In this document: positions 49,044 to 56,570 of the stretch, piece by piece | Layout of the letters: each line of letters begins with the position of its first letter | Position numbering within the stretch: the stretch's first letter is position 1 | Translations under genes and position numbers: made by a program | Assembly (NCBI RefSeq): GCF_001298735.1 | Contig: NZ_CYSP01000006.1 | Location: 1 to 64,000, forward strand | Origin: Propionispora sp. 2/2-37 | Lineage (GTDB): Bacteria > Bacillota > Negativicutes > Propionisporales > Propionisporaceae | Direction: 5' to 3' | Length of the DNA stretch: 64,000 bases | The notes under the pieces: generated by a model | Databases searched by the model: none | Seen by the model: the letters and a program-made list of their open reading frames with translations, nothing else | Told to the model about the DNA's origin: nothing

Positions 49044-49274
49044 ATGTCTAAACATTTAAATGAATTAAAACCCGGTGAGAAGGGAGTCGTGGCGAAAGTT
49101 AAGGGGAACGGACCGGTTTATCGCCGTATGGTAGATATGGGCATTGTGCCGGGTGCAGATATTACCGTATTGAAATTTGCACCATTGGGTGACCCTATTG
49201 AAATTAAGGTAAAAGGTTTTAACCTTTCATTAAGAAAAACAGAAGCAGCGATGATTCAGCTGGAAGGGGCTTAA
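49044..49274 (+). CDS. feoA: FeoA domain protein, copy 1
   Basis: 76 residues, SH3-like FeoA fold (LNELKPGEKGVVAKVKGNGP, RRMVDMGIVPGADITV, DPIEIKVKGFNLSLRKTEA). FeoA is a small cytoplasmic partner of the FeoB ferrous iron transporter. ATG after GGGGGTATG. Under a Fur box. It is followed by a second feoA but no feoB. Confidence 0.92.
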   Translation: MSKHLNELKPGEKGVVAKVKGNGPVYRRMVDMGIVPGADITVLKFAPLGDPIEIKVKGFNLSLRKTEAAMIQLEGA

Positions 49275-49289
49275 CAAAGGAGGATCATT

Positions 49290-49502
49290 ATGCCGCTGAC
49301 TATGGCTAGTCCCGGAAAAGAAGTTAAAGTTGTTGATATCAGAGATTGCGGTGATATCCGCAGGCGTTTATTGGACATGGGGCTTGTTAATGGTACGGCT
49401 GTTCGGGTGATTAGCCGCAATGCTTCATCTTTACTAATTGGGGTGAACCACACCAGACTCGTTCTTGATTTTGGGTTGGCATATCGAATTCTTGTTCAAT
49501 AG
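49290..49502 (+). CDS. feoA: FeoA domain protein, copy 2
   Basis: 70 residues, a diverged FeoA fold (GKEVKVVDIRDCGDIRRRLLDMGLVNGTAVRVISR, ending VLDFGLAYRILVQ). It starts 15 bases after the first copy behind AAAGGAGGATC, so both are on one transcript. A weak hairpin follows. With no FeoB in the window, the pair must serve a transporter encoded elsewhere or have another role. Confidence 0.88.
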   Translation: MPLTMASPGKEVKVVDIRDCGDIRRRLLDMGLVNGTAVRVISRNASSLLIGVNHTRLVLDFGLAYRILVQ

Positions 49503-49524
49503 CAAGATAGTAAGTTGTTAATGC

Positions 49525-49553
49525 GGGCGTGTTCCAAAAGGAGCACGCCCTTC
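49525..49553 (+). terminator. Hairpin after the feoA pair
   Basis: GGGCGTGTTCC pairs with GGAGCACGCCC (one G-U), four-base loop. The downstream T-tract is poor, so termination may be partial. Confidence 0.6.
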
Positions 49554-49702
49554 TGGTGTTGCCGGCATGATTAATTGATGATTTTTAATAGGAAAGAATT
49601 TTAGCTGACAATTAACTTTTTCTATCATTATGACGATAAAATAGGATATAATAGTCGAGGAAAGAAGATCAGCCAAATTTTAACAACCATTGGAGGGATA
49701 CT

Positions 49703-51175
49703 ATGCACTCCAGACAGACGGATACACCATTACTGAAAGCAATGCAAAAATATGTAAATGACAGGGTTATGCCGTTCCATACTCCGGGGCATAAAATGGG
49801 CAAAGGTATGCACCCGGTACTGGGGACAGTACTGGGGCGTGACACACTGGCGTTGGACCTGGCGCTGATGGAAGAAATGGATGACTTGCATGAACCTCAT
49901 GGCTGTATAAAAGAAGCACAGGATTTAGCGGCCCAATTGTATGGGGCGGATCATAGTTTTTTTGTTGTCAACGGTACAACCGGTGGGATTTATGCCATGA
50001 TTTTGGCAGTAGCCGGTCCGGGGGATACCATCATTGTTCCGCGTAATGCCCATCGTTCTATTATTGGCGGCATTATCCTCAGCGGTGCAATACCGGTCTT
50101 CATGCAGCCGGAAGTGGATCATGAACTTGGATTGGCCATGGGAGTGACTCCGGAGACGGTAGCCGCAGCCGTGCGCTTACATCCGGAAGCCAAGGGCGTT
50201 TTAGTTATTAATCCGACATATTACGGTGTGGCCACGGATTTGAAGCGAATTGTGGATATTGTACACCAGGCGGGCATGGTGGTTATGGTGGATGAGGCCC
50301 ATGGTCCGCACCTGAAATTCGGCAAGGGGCTGCCGGTCCAGGCACTGGATGCCGGAGCGGATATATGTGCCCAGAGCACACATAAAATTATTGGTGCTAT
50401 GACGCAGTGTTCAATGGTTCATTGCCGGGAAGGGCGTATACGGGTACCTCATTTAAAATCCATGATGCAGTTGGTGCAATCTACCAGCCCTAACTATATT
50501 TTGCTGGCATCGCTGGATGTGGCACGTATGCAAATGGCCACGCAGGGGTATGAGCTGATCGACCGGGCTGTCCACCTGGCGGAATGGACCCGCCAAGAAA
50601 TCAATACCATTCCGGGACTATATTGTTTTGGTGCCGAAAAAATCGGCAATCCCGGTGTATACAGCATAGACCCCACGAAAGTAACGGTTACAGTGAAAGG
50701 AATCGGTCTAAAGGGAGCGGAAGCAGAACGGATCTTGCGCCACAAATATAACATTCAGGTAGAACTATCCGATATGTATAATATTTTATTTCTGATTACG
50801 TTAGGCGATCATGAGGAGGAAGCACGCGCTTTGGTGAAAGCACTTAGTGATATGGCAGCGCATTATTCCGGACAGAGTAATTTTGCGGTTATGGATGATG
50901 TGTACAGCAGCACAAGTTATCCGGAGCCGCCTGAAGGCGTTTTATCACCGCGCGAAGCTCTTTTTGGCAATACGTGCATGGTTCCTTTTAGTGAATCGGC
51001 CGGATTCATTTGTGCCGAAATTGTCACCTTTTATCCGCCTGGCATACCACTGCTGTGTCCTGGAGAACGGATTACTCAGGAAATCATAGACTATTGTACA
51101 CAGCTTCAGGCCGCCGGGCTGCATATTTCCGGGCCGGAGGATTATACACTAAAAACAATTAAAGTGGTGGACTAA
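49703..51175 (+). CDS. Orn/Lys/Arg decarboxylase family protein (YaaO-like)
   Basis: 490 residues, fold-type I PLP enzyme. The PLP lysine is Lys228 in AQSTHKIIGAMTQ; HTPGHKMG at the N-terminus, NGTTGGIYAMI and VDEAHGPHLKFG are the family motifs. Members decarboxylate arginine, lysine or ornithine to polyamine precursors; the substrate cannot be read from sequence alone. The position directly before tmk matches yaaO in B. subtilis. GGAGGG precedes the ATG, and its TAA is followed immediately by the tmk start. Confidence 0.93.
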   Translation: MHSRQTDTPLLKAMQKYVNDRVMPFHTPGHKMGKGMHPVLGTVLGRDTLALDLALMEEMDDLHEPHGCIKEAQDLAAQLYGADHSFFVVNGTTGGIYAMILAVAGPGDTIIVPRNAHRSIIGGIILSGAIPVFMQPEVDHELGLAMGVTPETVAAAVRLHPEAKGVLVINPTYYGVATDLKRIVDIVHQAGMVVMVDEAHGPHLKFGKGLPVQALDAGADICAQSTHKIIGAMTQCSMVHCREGRIRVPHLKSMMQLVQSTSPNYILLASLDVARMQMATQGYELIDRAVHLAEWTRQEINTIPGLYCFGAEKIGNPGVYSIDPTKVTVTVKGIGLKGAEAERILRHKYNIQVELSDMYNILFLITLGDHEEEARALVKALSDMAAHYSGQSNFAVMDDVYSSTSYPEPPEGVLSPREALFGNTCMVPFSESAGFICAEIVTFYPPGIPLLCPGERITQEIIDYCTQLQAAGLHISGPEDYTLKTIKVVD

Positions 51176-51853
51176 ATGAAAGGAAAGTTAATTATTTTAG
51201 AAGCCGGCGACGGGAGCGGCAAAGCAACGCAAACTGCGAAACTTTGTCAGCGGCTGGAAAATGAACAGCATGCTGTTAAAAAGGTGGAATATCCTAACTA
51301 TCAAAGCCAGTCGGCAGCACTGATAAAAATGTACTTGCAGGGGAAGTTCGGCAGTACGCCGGATGCGGTTAATCCTTATGCTGCGTCCGCTTTTTATGCG
51401 GTCGACCGTTTCGCTTCCTACAAAACCGACTGGGAGACGTTTTATCAGCAGGGCGGTATTGTAATCTGTGACCGGTATACAACATCTAATATGGTACATC
51501 AGGCGGTGAAAATTGACACTCAGGAAGCAAGGAGCAATTTTTTGGACTGGTTATGGGATTTTGAGTTTAAGAAAATGGGATTGCCGGTTCCGGATGGCGT
51601 TATTTTTTTAGATATGCCGCCTGCGTACAGCCGGAGTTTATTAGAAAAACGTCACAGTAAGGCCGGATTTTCCACGCAGGACATTCATGAACGCGATCAG
51701 GAGTATTTAGAAACCTGCTACCGCTGTTACCGGCAAATAGCCCAAAGGTATCACTGGCATATTGTCAATTGTGTAAAAAACGGTATATTGCAAAGTGTCG
51801 ATAACATTCATCAGGACGTATACCGTGCAGCAACGCTTATATTGGGAAGTTAG
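51176..51853 (+). CDS. tmk: Thymidylate kinase
   Basis: 225 residues. Phosphorylates dTMP to dTDP. The P-loop is EAGDGSGKATQT, with alanine in place of the usual first threonine. The catalytic DRYTTSNMVHQA motif and the LID-like EKRHSKAGFSTQDIHERD are present. The ATG touches the upstream stop. The stop codon TAG at 51851-51853 is the first triplet of an inverted-repeat element, suggesting the element inserted at the gene end. Confidence 0.93.
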   Translation: MKGKLIILEAGDGSGKATQTAKLCQRLENEQHAVKKVEYPNYQSQSAALIKMYLQGKFGSTPDAVNPYAASAFYAVDRFASYKTDWETFYQQGGIVICDRYTTSNMVHQAVKIDTQEARSNFLDWLWDFEFKKMGLPVPDGVIFLDMPPAYSRSLLEKRHSKAGFSTQDIHERDQEYLETCYRCYRQIAQRYHWHIVNCVKNGILQSVDNIHQDVYRAATLILGS

Positions 51854-52017
51854 TACCGTGTGTCATGTAAAACATTAGATTAGAGATTGCAGGGATTTTT
51901 TCGCCCTGCAAGGCGGAGGAGCGAACCGCATATCGGACATATATAAGGCGACGACAACGAAGCAGAGCGGAAAAAGACTGTAAAATAATCCATGCTTTTA
52001 GGTGACGCACGGTACTA
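51851..52017. repeat. 167-bp inverted-repeat (MITE-like) element
   Basis: The ends are near-perfect inverted repeats: TAGTACCGTGTGTCATGTAA from 51851, and on the other strand TAGTACCGTGCGTCACCTAA from 52017. The similarity continues for about 60 bases, including TTTTTTCGCCCTGC against TTTTTCCGCTCTGC. No coding frame is inside. The layout fits a miniature inverted-repeat element or a mobile RNA hairpin. It spans nearly the whole 284-base gap between tmk and yaaR. Confidence 0.7.
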
Positions 52018-52041
52018 GCATAATGGACAGTATGGTGGGAT

Positions 52042-52070
52042 TTGCTTATTTTGCTTAAAACAATTATAAT
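52042..52070 (+). promoter_or_regulatory. Sigma-A promoter of yaaR
   Basis: TTGCTT at 52042-52047, 17-base spacer, TATAAT at 52065-52070. It lies just outside the inverted-repeat element and would drive the downstream yaaR-holB-ricT operon. Confidence 0.7.
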
Positions 52071-52137
52071 GAAATGAGTACTACTATATATTCGGTATGG
52101 TTATTCAGTCAATATCAATAGAAAGGCAGGCTCTTTT

Positions 52138-52584
52138 GTGAAAATTAATAAGATGGGAACAGGCAGTTCGCTTCCGGTCACTGAGCGTGACAACAGCGGA
52201 AAGACGGAAAAAACGGATGGCCATTTTGCTTCTGATCTATTGAATATACAGGATGGGCAGTCTACGGAACGGCTGAATTCGTTACTTGAACAAATTACCG
52301 AACAGGGAAAAAAGCTGGCACAAGTTCCAACTTATTCCGAACTGAAGACTTACCGGGAACTTGTCCGGAATTTTATCGGTGAGGCAGTAGGCCGCATGTA
52401 TAATCTTAAATCTCAGCCCGGATGGGACAGGTACGGCCGTCAAAAAGTATATACCGTTATAAAAAAAGTCGATACGGCATTGGAAGCGTTAGCTGAAGAT
52501 GTCCGCCACGGACAGAAACGCCAATTGGAGATTATGGCCAAGCAGGATGCTATCCGTGGTATGCTGGTAGATTTGTACATGTAA
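52138..52584 (+). CDS. YaaR family protein (DUF327)
   Basis: 148 residues, mostly helical, with FASDLLNIQDGQ near the N-terminus and TYRELVRNFIGEAVGRMYNL in the middle. The function is unknown; DUF327 genes stand beside tmk and holB in many Firmicutes, as here. GTG start at 52138 after AAAGGCAGG. Followed after 13 bases by holB. Confidence 0.86.
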   Translation: MKINKMGTGSSLPVTERDNSGKTEKTDGHFASDLLNIQDGQSTERLNSLLEQITEQGKKLAQVPTYSELKTYRELVRNFIGEAVGRMYNLKSQPGWDRYGRQKVYTVIKKVDTALEALAEDVRHGQKRQLEIMAKQDAIRGMLVDLYM

Positions 52585-52597
52585 GGATGGAGTTTAC

Positions 52598-53614
52598 GTG
52601 AACTGGGATATTGTGATTGGCCATACGGATACAATACAAAATCTTAAGGCCATGTTAGGCGCAGGGCGCATGCCGCATGCGCTTTTATTTGCAGGTCCTG
52701 AAGGCATTGGTAAAACCCTCGTAGCCAACATTCTGTCGGCGGCCTTGTTATGCAGCGACAGTATCAGGCCGTGTGGAAGCTGTCTTTCCTGCCGGCAAAT
52801 GATTCAAGGTGTTCACCCGGACTTTACCCTTGTACAGCCTGATGGTGCCAGTATCCGTATTGAACAGATCCGGGCTTTGCAGCATCAGGTTTCGCTGGTG
52901 CCGTATCTCGCCGGTCGGCGGGTTATTATTATTGAAAATTCAGAAAAGATGACGGCGCAAGCAGCTAACAGTTTGCTGAAAATTTTGGAAGAACCGCCGG
53001 AGCATGCCGTATTCATCCTTATTGCGGCCGGAAAGCAGATGCTGCTGGATACCGTCCTGTCACGGTGTCTGGTAGTGCCTTTTTATCCCGTTCCCTGGCA
53101 ACAATTAGCTGTTGCACTGGTTGACAGAGGATATCCGCAAGAACAGGCGGAAGTGGCCGCGCGACTGGGAAATGGCCGTATGGGGACAGCACTGCATTTG
53201 CTGGAGCCGGATGGAATGCGCTTGCGTGATAAGGCTTTCGAGTTTCTGACAGCTTTGCATAGTTCTGAAAATCTGTTATGGACAGCACCGGCCGAGTGGG
53301 AGAAATTCAACCGGCCGGAGATCATAGCCATACTCCGGCATTGCAGTTTATTGCTGCGGGACATGTTGGTTTATAGCCTGGTATTGGATACGGCAGTCGT
53401 GTTTAATCTCGATTTGTCCCGGCAGTTGGCGGAACAGGCTGCATATTGGCGGCAAACTTCATTATTGTCTGCTTTTAAAGAGATAACCATAGCTGAAAAA
53501 GCAGTTTATGCTAATGGAAATATACGATTAATTATAGAAGCATTGCTAATTAAATTGAGGGAGCTGGCGAAAGGAGGAATGCATGTTGCAGGTAGTAGTT
53601 GGAGTACGATTTAA
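52598..53614 (+). CDS. holB: DNA polymerase III subunit delta prime
   Basis: 338 residues, clamp-loader AAA+ subunit. Walker A-like FAGPEGIGKTLVA, a zinc site CSDSIRPCGSCLSCRQM (four cysteines), and the sensor region LLKILEEPPEHAVFIL. It loads the sliding clamp together with DnaX and delta. GTG start after AAGGATGGAG. Its end overlaps the ricT start by 32 bases, indicating coupled translation. Confidence 0.93.
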   Translation: MNWDIVIGHTDTIQNLKAMLGAGRMPHALLFAGPEGIGKTLVANILSAALLCSDSIRPCGSCLSCRQMIQGVHPDFTLVQPDGASIRIEQIRALQHQVSLVPYLAGRRVIIIENSEKMTAQAANSLLKILEEPPEHAVFILIAAGKQMLLDTVLSRCLVVPFYPVPWQQLAVALVDRGYPQEQAEVAARLGNGRMGTALHLLEPDGMRLRDKAFEFLTALHSSENLLWTAPAEWEKFNRPEIIAILRHCSLLLRDMLVYSLVLDTAVVFNLDLSRQLAEQAAYWRQTSLLSAFKEITIAEKAVYANGNIRLIIEALLIKLRELAKGGMHVAGSSWSTI

Positions 53615-54401
53615 AAAAGCGGGTAAAATTTATTATTTTGATCCGGGCGACTTTAAGCTGGCTCCTGGGGATCATGTGATAGTAGAAACTGCCAGAGGTC
53701 TGGAATTTGGCGAAATTGTTATCGGTGCCCGAGAAGTCGCTGAAAAAGACATCGTTGCACCGCTGAAAACGGTACAGCGCAAGGCAACGGCTGCGGACAC
53801 GGAAAAGGTAAAGGACAACCGGGCAAAAGAGGAAGAGGCGTTTACGCTGTGTGCGCAAAAAATCGCAGCCCATGGTTTACCAATGAACCTTGTGGATGTG
53901 GAATATACATTTGATGTGAATAAAATTATTTTTTATTTTACGGCCGATGGCCGGATTGATTTTCGTGAACTGGTAAAGGATCTGGCCGCTGTTTTCCGTA
54001 CGCGTATTGAGCTTCGCCAGATTGGTGTAAGGGATGAGGCCAAAATGATGGGGGGGATTGGTTGTTGCGGGCGGCCACTATGCTGTGCGACCTTTTTGGG
54101 AGATTTTGAACCGGTGTCCATTCGTATGGCAAAAGATCAGAATCTGTCGCTTAATCCTACAAAAATTTCCGGCATTTGCGGGCGTTTAATGTGTTGTCTG
54201 AAATATGAAAGCGACCGTTATGGTTCTTCCAGTAAAAAAATTGTCCCCCCGGCTATAGGGGTTGAGGTTGTTACCATCGAGGGAGAAGGTAAGGTCATAG
54301 CAATTAACAACAATAAAAAAATGGCAACTGTGGTTCTGGTGGATGGTAAAACGGTAGATATAGCATGGGAAGAAGTAGTGGAAAAAGAAAATGAATGCTG
54401 A
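53583..54401 (+). CDS. ricT: RicT/YaaT, PSP1 domain protein
   Basis: 272 residues. The PSP1 C-terminal domain carries the conserved cysteines GCCGRPLCCATFL and GICGRLMCCLKYE. In B. subtilis RicT works with RicA and RicF (Y-complex) in RNase Y-dependent mRNA maturation and in sporulation and biofilm control. ATG after AAAGGAGG, inside the holB end. The ricT stop overlaps the next start by 11 bases. Confidence 0.93.
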   Translation: MLQVVVGVRFKKAGKIYYFDPGDFKLAPGDHVIVETARGLEFGEIVIGAREVAEKDIVAPLKTVQRKATAADTEKVKDNRAKEEEAFTLCAQKIAAHGLPMNLVDVEYTFDVNKIIFYFTADGRIDFRELVKDLAAVFRTRIELRQIGVRDEAKMMGGIGCCGRPLCCATFLGDFEPVSIRMAKDQNLSLNPTKISGICGRLMCCLKYESDRYGSSSKKIVPPAIGVEVVTIEGEGKVIAINNNKKMATVVLVDGKTVDIAWEEVVEKENEC

Positions 54402-55140
54402 AAGGCTTTATCCCGGTGAGCGGATAGATGATTTGCAGATTAATAATCTAAAAGTTATTCAACATCGAGAAGAATTTTGTTTTTCCTTAGATGCTGTGTT
54501 ATTGGCTCATTTTGCCACTGTACGTCCGGACGACAGGGCAGTTGATTTGGGAACGGGAACCGGTGTTATTGCATTACTGTTGACTGCGCGGGGTATTAAC
54601 TCGATAACAGGTGTTGAACTTAACGGCTTAATGGCTGACCGGGCCGTACGCAGCGTTCAGTTAAACAGGCTGGAAGAGAAGATCAGCATTCTGCAGGCTG
54701 ATTTACGGACATTAAAAGGAGTATTGCCAGCGGGGGGATACGGATTGGTAGTTTCCAATCCTCCCTATCGCCCGGTTGGCGGCGGGTATCTTAACCCGCG
54801 GGACAGTATGGCCATGGCACGCCACGAAATTACGGCCACGTTAATGGATGTGATTTTGGCAGCCCGCTATTTGGTAAAATATCGGGGCCGGTTTGCCATG
54901 GTTCATTTACCTGAACGGATGCCGGAAATATTGAAAGTTATGAGCGATGCGGGAATTGAACCGAAACGCCTGCAATTGGTATATCCAAGCTGCAGGAAAA
55001 GCCCCAATATGCTGTTAGTCGAGGGGATACGGGGAGCAAGGCCGGGGCTTAAGGTATTACCGCCGTTTATTGTATACCGGGACGACGGTGGTTATAGTGA
55101 GGAATTTTTGACATATTATAGTGCCATGTTGGGCAGGTGA
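54391..55140 (+). CDS. tRNA1(Val) (adenine-N6)-methyltransferase-like protein, YabB family
   Basis: 249 residues. SAM-binding motif AVDLGTGTGVIALLL near residue 50, acidic VELNGLMADRA, and the catalytic NPPYRPVG of N6-adenine methyltransferases. B. subtilis yabB occupies the same place. Overlaps the ricT end by 11 bases; ends 4 bases before the rsmI start. Target nucleotide inferred from the TrmN6 family. Confidence 0.9.
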   Translation: MNAERLYPGERIDDLQINNLKVIQHREEFCFSLDAVLLAHFATVRPDDRAVDLGTGTGVIALLLTARGINSITGVELNGLMADRAVRSVQLNRLEEKISILQADLRTLKGVLPAGGYGLVVSNPPYRPVGGGYLNPRDSMAMARHEITATLMDVILAARYLVKYRGRFAMVHLPERMPEILKVMSDAGIEPKRLQLVYPSCRKSPNMLLVEGIRGARPGLKVLPPFIVYRDDGGYSEEFLTYYSAMLGR

Positions 55141-55144
55141 GGAT

Positions 55145-56008
55145 ATGGGACAGAAACCGGGAACGGTTTATTTATGTGCGACACCGATTGGTAATTTGGA
55201 AGACATGACCTTCCGGGCAGTGCGCATACTTAAAGAGGCAGCCGTTATTGCTGCGGAAGATACCCGGCATACGCGCAGGCTATTAAGCCATTTTGACATT
55301 CATACACCGTTGGTCAGCTATCATGAACATAATAAGCTTAACCGTGGCCCGGAACTGATTACGCGTCTGCTCCGGGGCGATGATGTTGCTGTGGTTAGCG
55401 ATGCCGGTATGCCAGGGATTTCCGACCCGGGAGTGGATCTGGTGAAACTGGCGGTTGCGGCTTCAATTCCTGTCGTACCGGTACCGGGCGCTAATGCTGC
55501 TTTGTCCGGTTTGGTCTGTTCCGGGATTGACGCAACCATTTTTTCTTTTCTGGGATTTTTACCGAAGACAAAAAAGAAACGGCATGATCTGATAACAGCT
55601 TGGTCTAACCATCGCCACACGCTGGTTTTGTATGAAACACCGTACCGTCTGCAAGAGACACTGGCTGAATTGCAGGAGTGCTGGGGAGACCGTCGGGCGG
55701 TGGCTGCCCGGGAACTTACCAAAAAATATGAAGAATTTATTCGCGGTTCCCTGAGCAGTTTACAGGAACATTTTACACAAAACCCGCCGCGGGGTGAGTT
55801 TACACTGATTATCACAGGCCAACAGGAAAATGTGCCTGTAATGCAAAACAGCAATGATGTATCGGTTTATCAATTGGTTATGCAGTCGATTGATAATGGA
55901 GATAACAAAAAAGATGCCATCCGTAAGGTGGCATCTGAACTTGGTTTGCCTAAGCGAGAGGTATACCAAGCGGTTGTCGGGCATGAAGCCGGTCAACCGG
56001 AAGATTAA
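55145..56008 (+). CDS. rsmI: 16S rRNA (cytidine-2'-O)-methyltransferase
   Basis: 287 residues. Methylates the ribose of C1402 in 16S rRNA. The tetrapyrrole methylase-like fold is clear: LCATPIGNLEDMTFRAV, AAEDTRHTRRLLSHF, VVSDAGMPGISDPG and PGANAALSGLVCSG. ATG at 55145 after GGTGAGG, agreeing with the family start; an in-frame ATG at 55121 lies in the upstream gene. Its last 4 bases overlap the convergent abrB gene. Confidence 0.95.
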   Translation: MGQKPGTVYLCATPIGNLEDMTFRAVRILKEAAVIAAEDTRHTRRLLSHFDIHTPLVSYHEHNKLNRGPELITRLLRGDDVAVVSDAGMPGISDPGVDLVKLAVAASIPVVPVPGANAALSGLVCSGIDATIFSFLGFLPKTKKKRHDLITAWSNHRHTLVLYETPYRLQETLAELQECWGDRRAVAARELTKKYEEFIRGSLSSLQEHFTQNPPRGEFTLIITGQQENVPVMQNSNDVSVYQLVMQSIDNGDNKKDAIRKVASELGLPKREVYQAVVGHEAGQPED

Positions 56009-56259
56009 ATTGCTTTTGCAGTCATAGCATCCAGACATTCTTTGCAAATGTTTTTATTTTTAAATATGGTTACCTCGTCAGCGTTACCGCAAAATACGCA
56101 AGCGCAGGAAGGTTCATATTTCCGCAGGATAATCCGATCGTTGTCCACGTAAATTTCTAAAGCGTCTTTTTCTTCTATATCCAGCGTGCGTCTTAATTCG
56201 ATGGGAATAACAACTCTTCCCAGCTCGTCCACTTTTCGTACAATACCAGTTGATTTCAT
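56005..56259 (-). CDS. abrB: AbrB/SpoVT family transition-state regulator
   Basis: 84 residues. The swapped-hairpin DNA-binding domain is MKSTGIVRKVDELGRVVIPI. A C-terminal tail has two CxxC pairs (CVFCGN and CKECL) that could bind zinc, longer than the short Bacillus AbrB tail. The start is ATG 56259, with GAGAGGAG upstream; the frame extends upstream but not with family similarity. In B. subtilis abrB lies at this same site, also opposite its neighbours. Confidence 0.92.
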   Translation of the reverse strand: MKSTGIVRKVDELGRVVIPIELRRTLDIEEKDALEIYVDNDRIILRKYEPSCACVFCGNADEVTIFKNKNICKECLDAMTAKAI

Positions 56260-56313
56260 AATGTGAGCTCTCCTCTCAATTACAACATTATTCGACAAAA
56301 TCTGTCTAACTAA

Positions 56314-56342
56314 ATGATACCAAATGTTACAATACTTGTCAA
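56314..56342 (-). promoter_or_regulatory. Sigma-A promoter of abrB
   Basis: On the minus strand TTGACA at 56342-56337 and TATCAT at 56319-56314, spacer 17. Confidence 0.75.
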
Positions 56343-56447
56343 CCTTATTTTTCCATAAGGAAATATTTTTTCCAAAAAAGTATATATATTGTTTATAGTG
56401 GACAGCTGTTTTTGTCGAATAAACACATATTATGACGAATAAGAGGT

Positions 56448-56476
56448 TTGACAAACGATTCTCCATTGTCTATAAT
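56448..56476 (+). promoter_or_regulatory. Sigma-A promoter of metG
   Basis: TTGACA at 56448-56453, 17-base spacer, TATAAT at 56471-56476. The 311-base region between abrB and metG contains the abrB promoter as well, and repeated TGTCGAATAA/ATTCGACAAAA-type words. Confidence 0.8.
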
Positions 56477-56570
56477 TGGAAAAAGAAACTTGGCTTATTT
56501 GTCGAAAAAATGGTATAAAAGAAAAGGAGTTTTCCGGCTACTTTTTGCATAGTTATAAAGGAGGATTTCC

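Noticed and set aside
51900-51990. CRISPR-like or tRNA-like structure in the tmk-yaaR gap
   Set aside because: The pairing is explained by one long inverted repeat; there are no direct repeats with spacers and no tRNA cloverleaf or anticodon arm.
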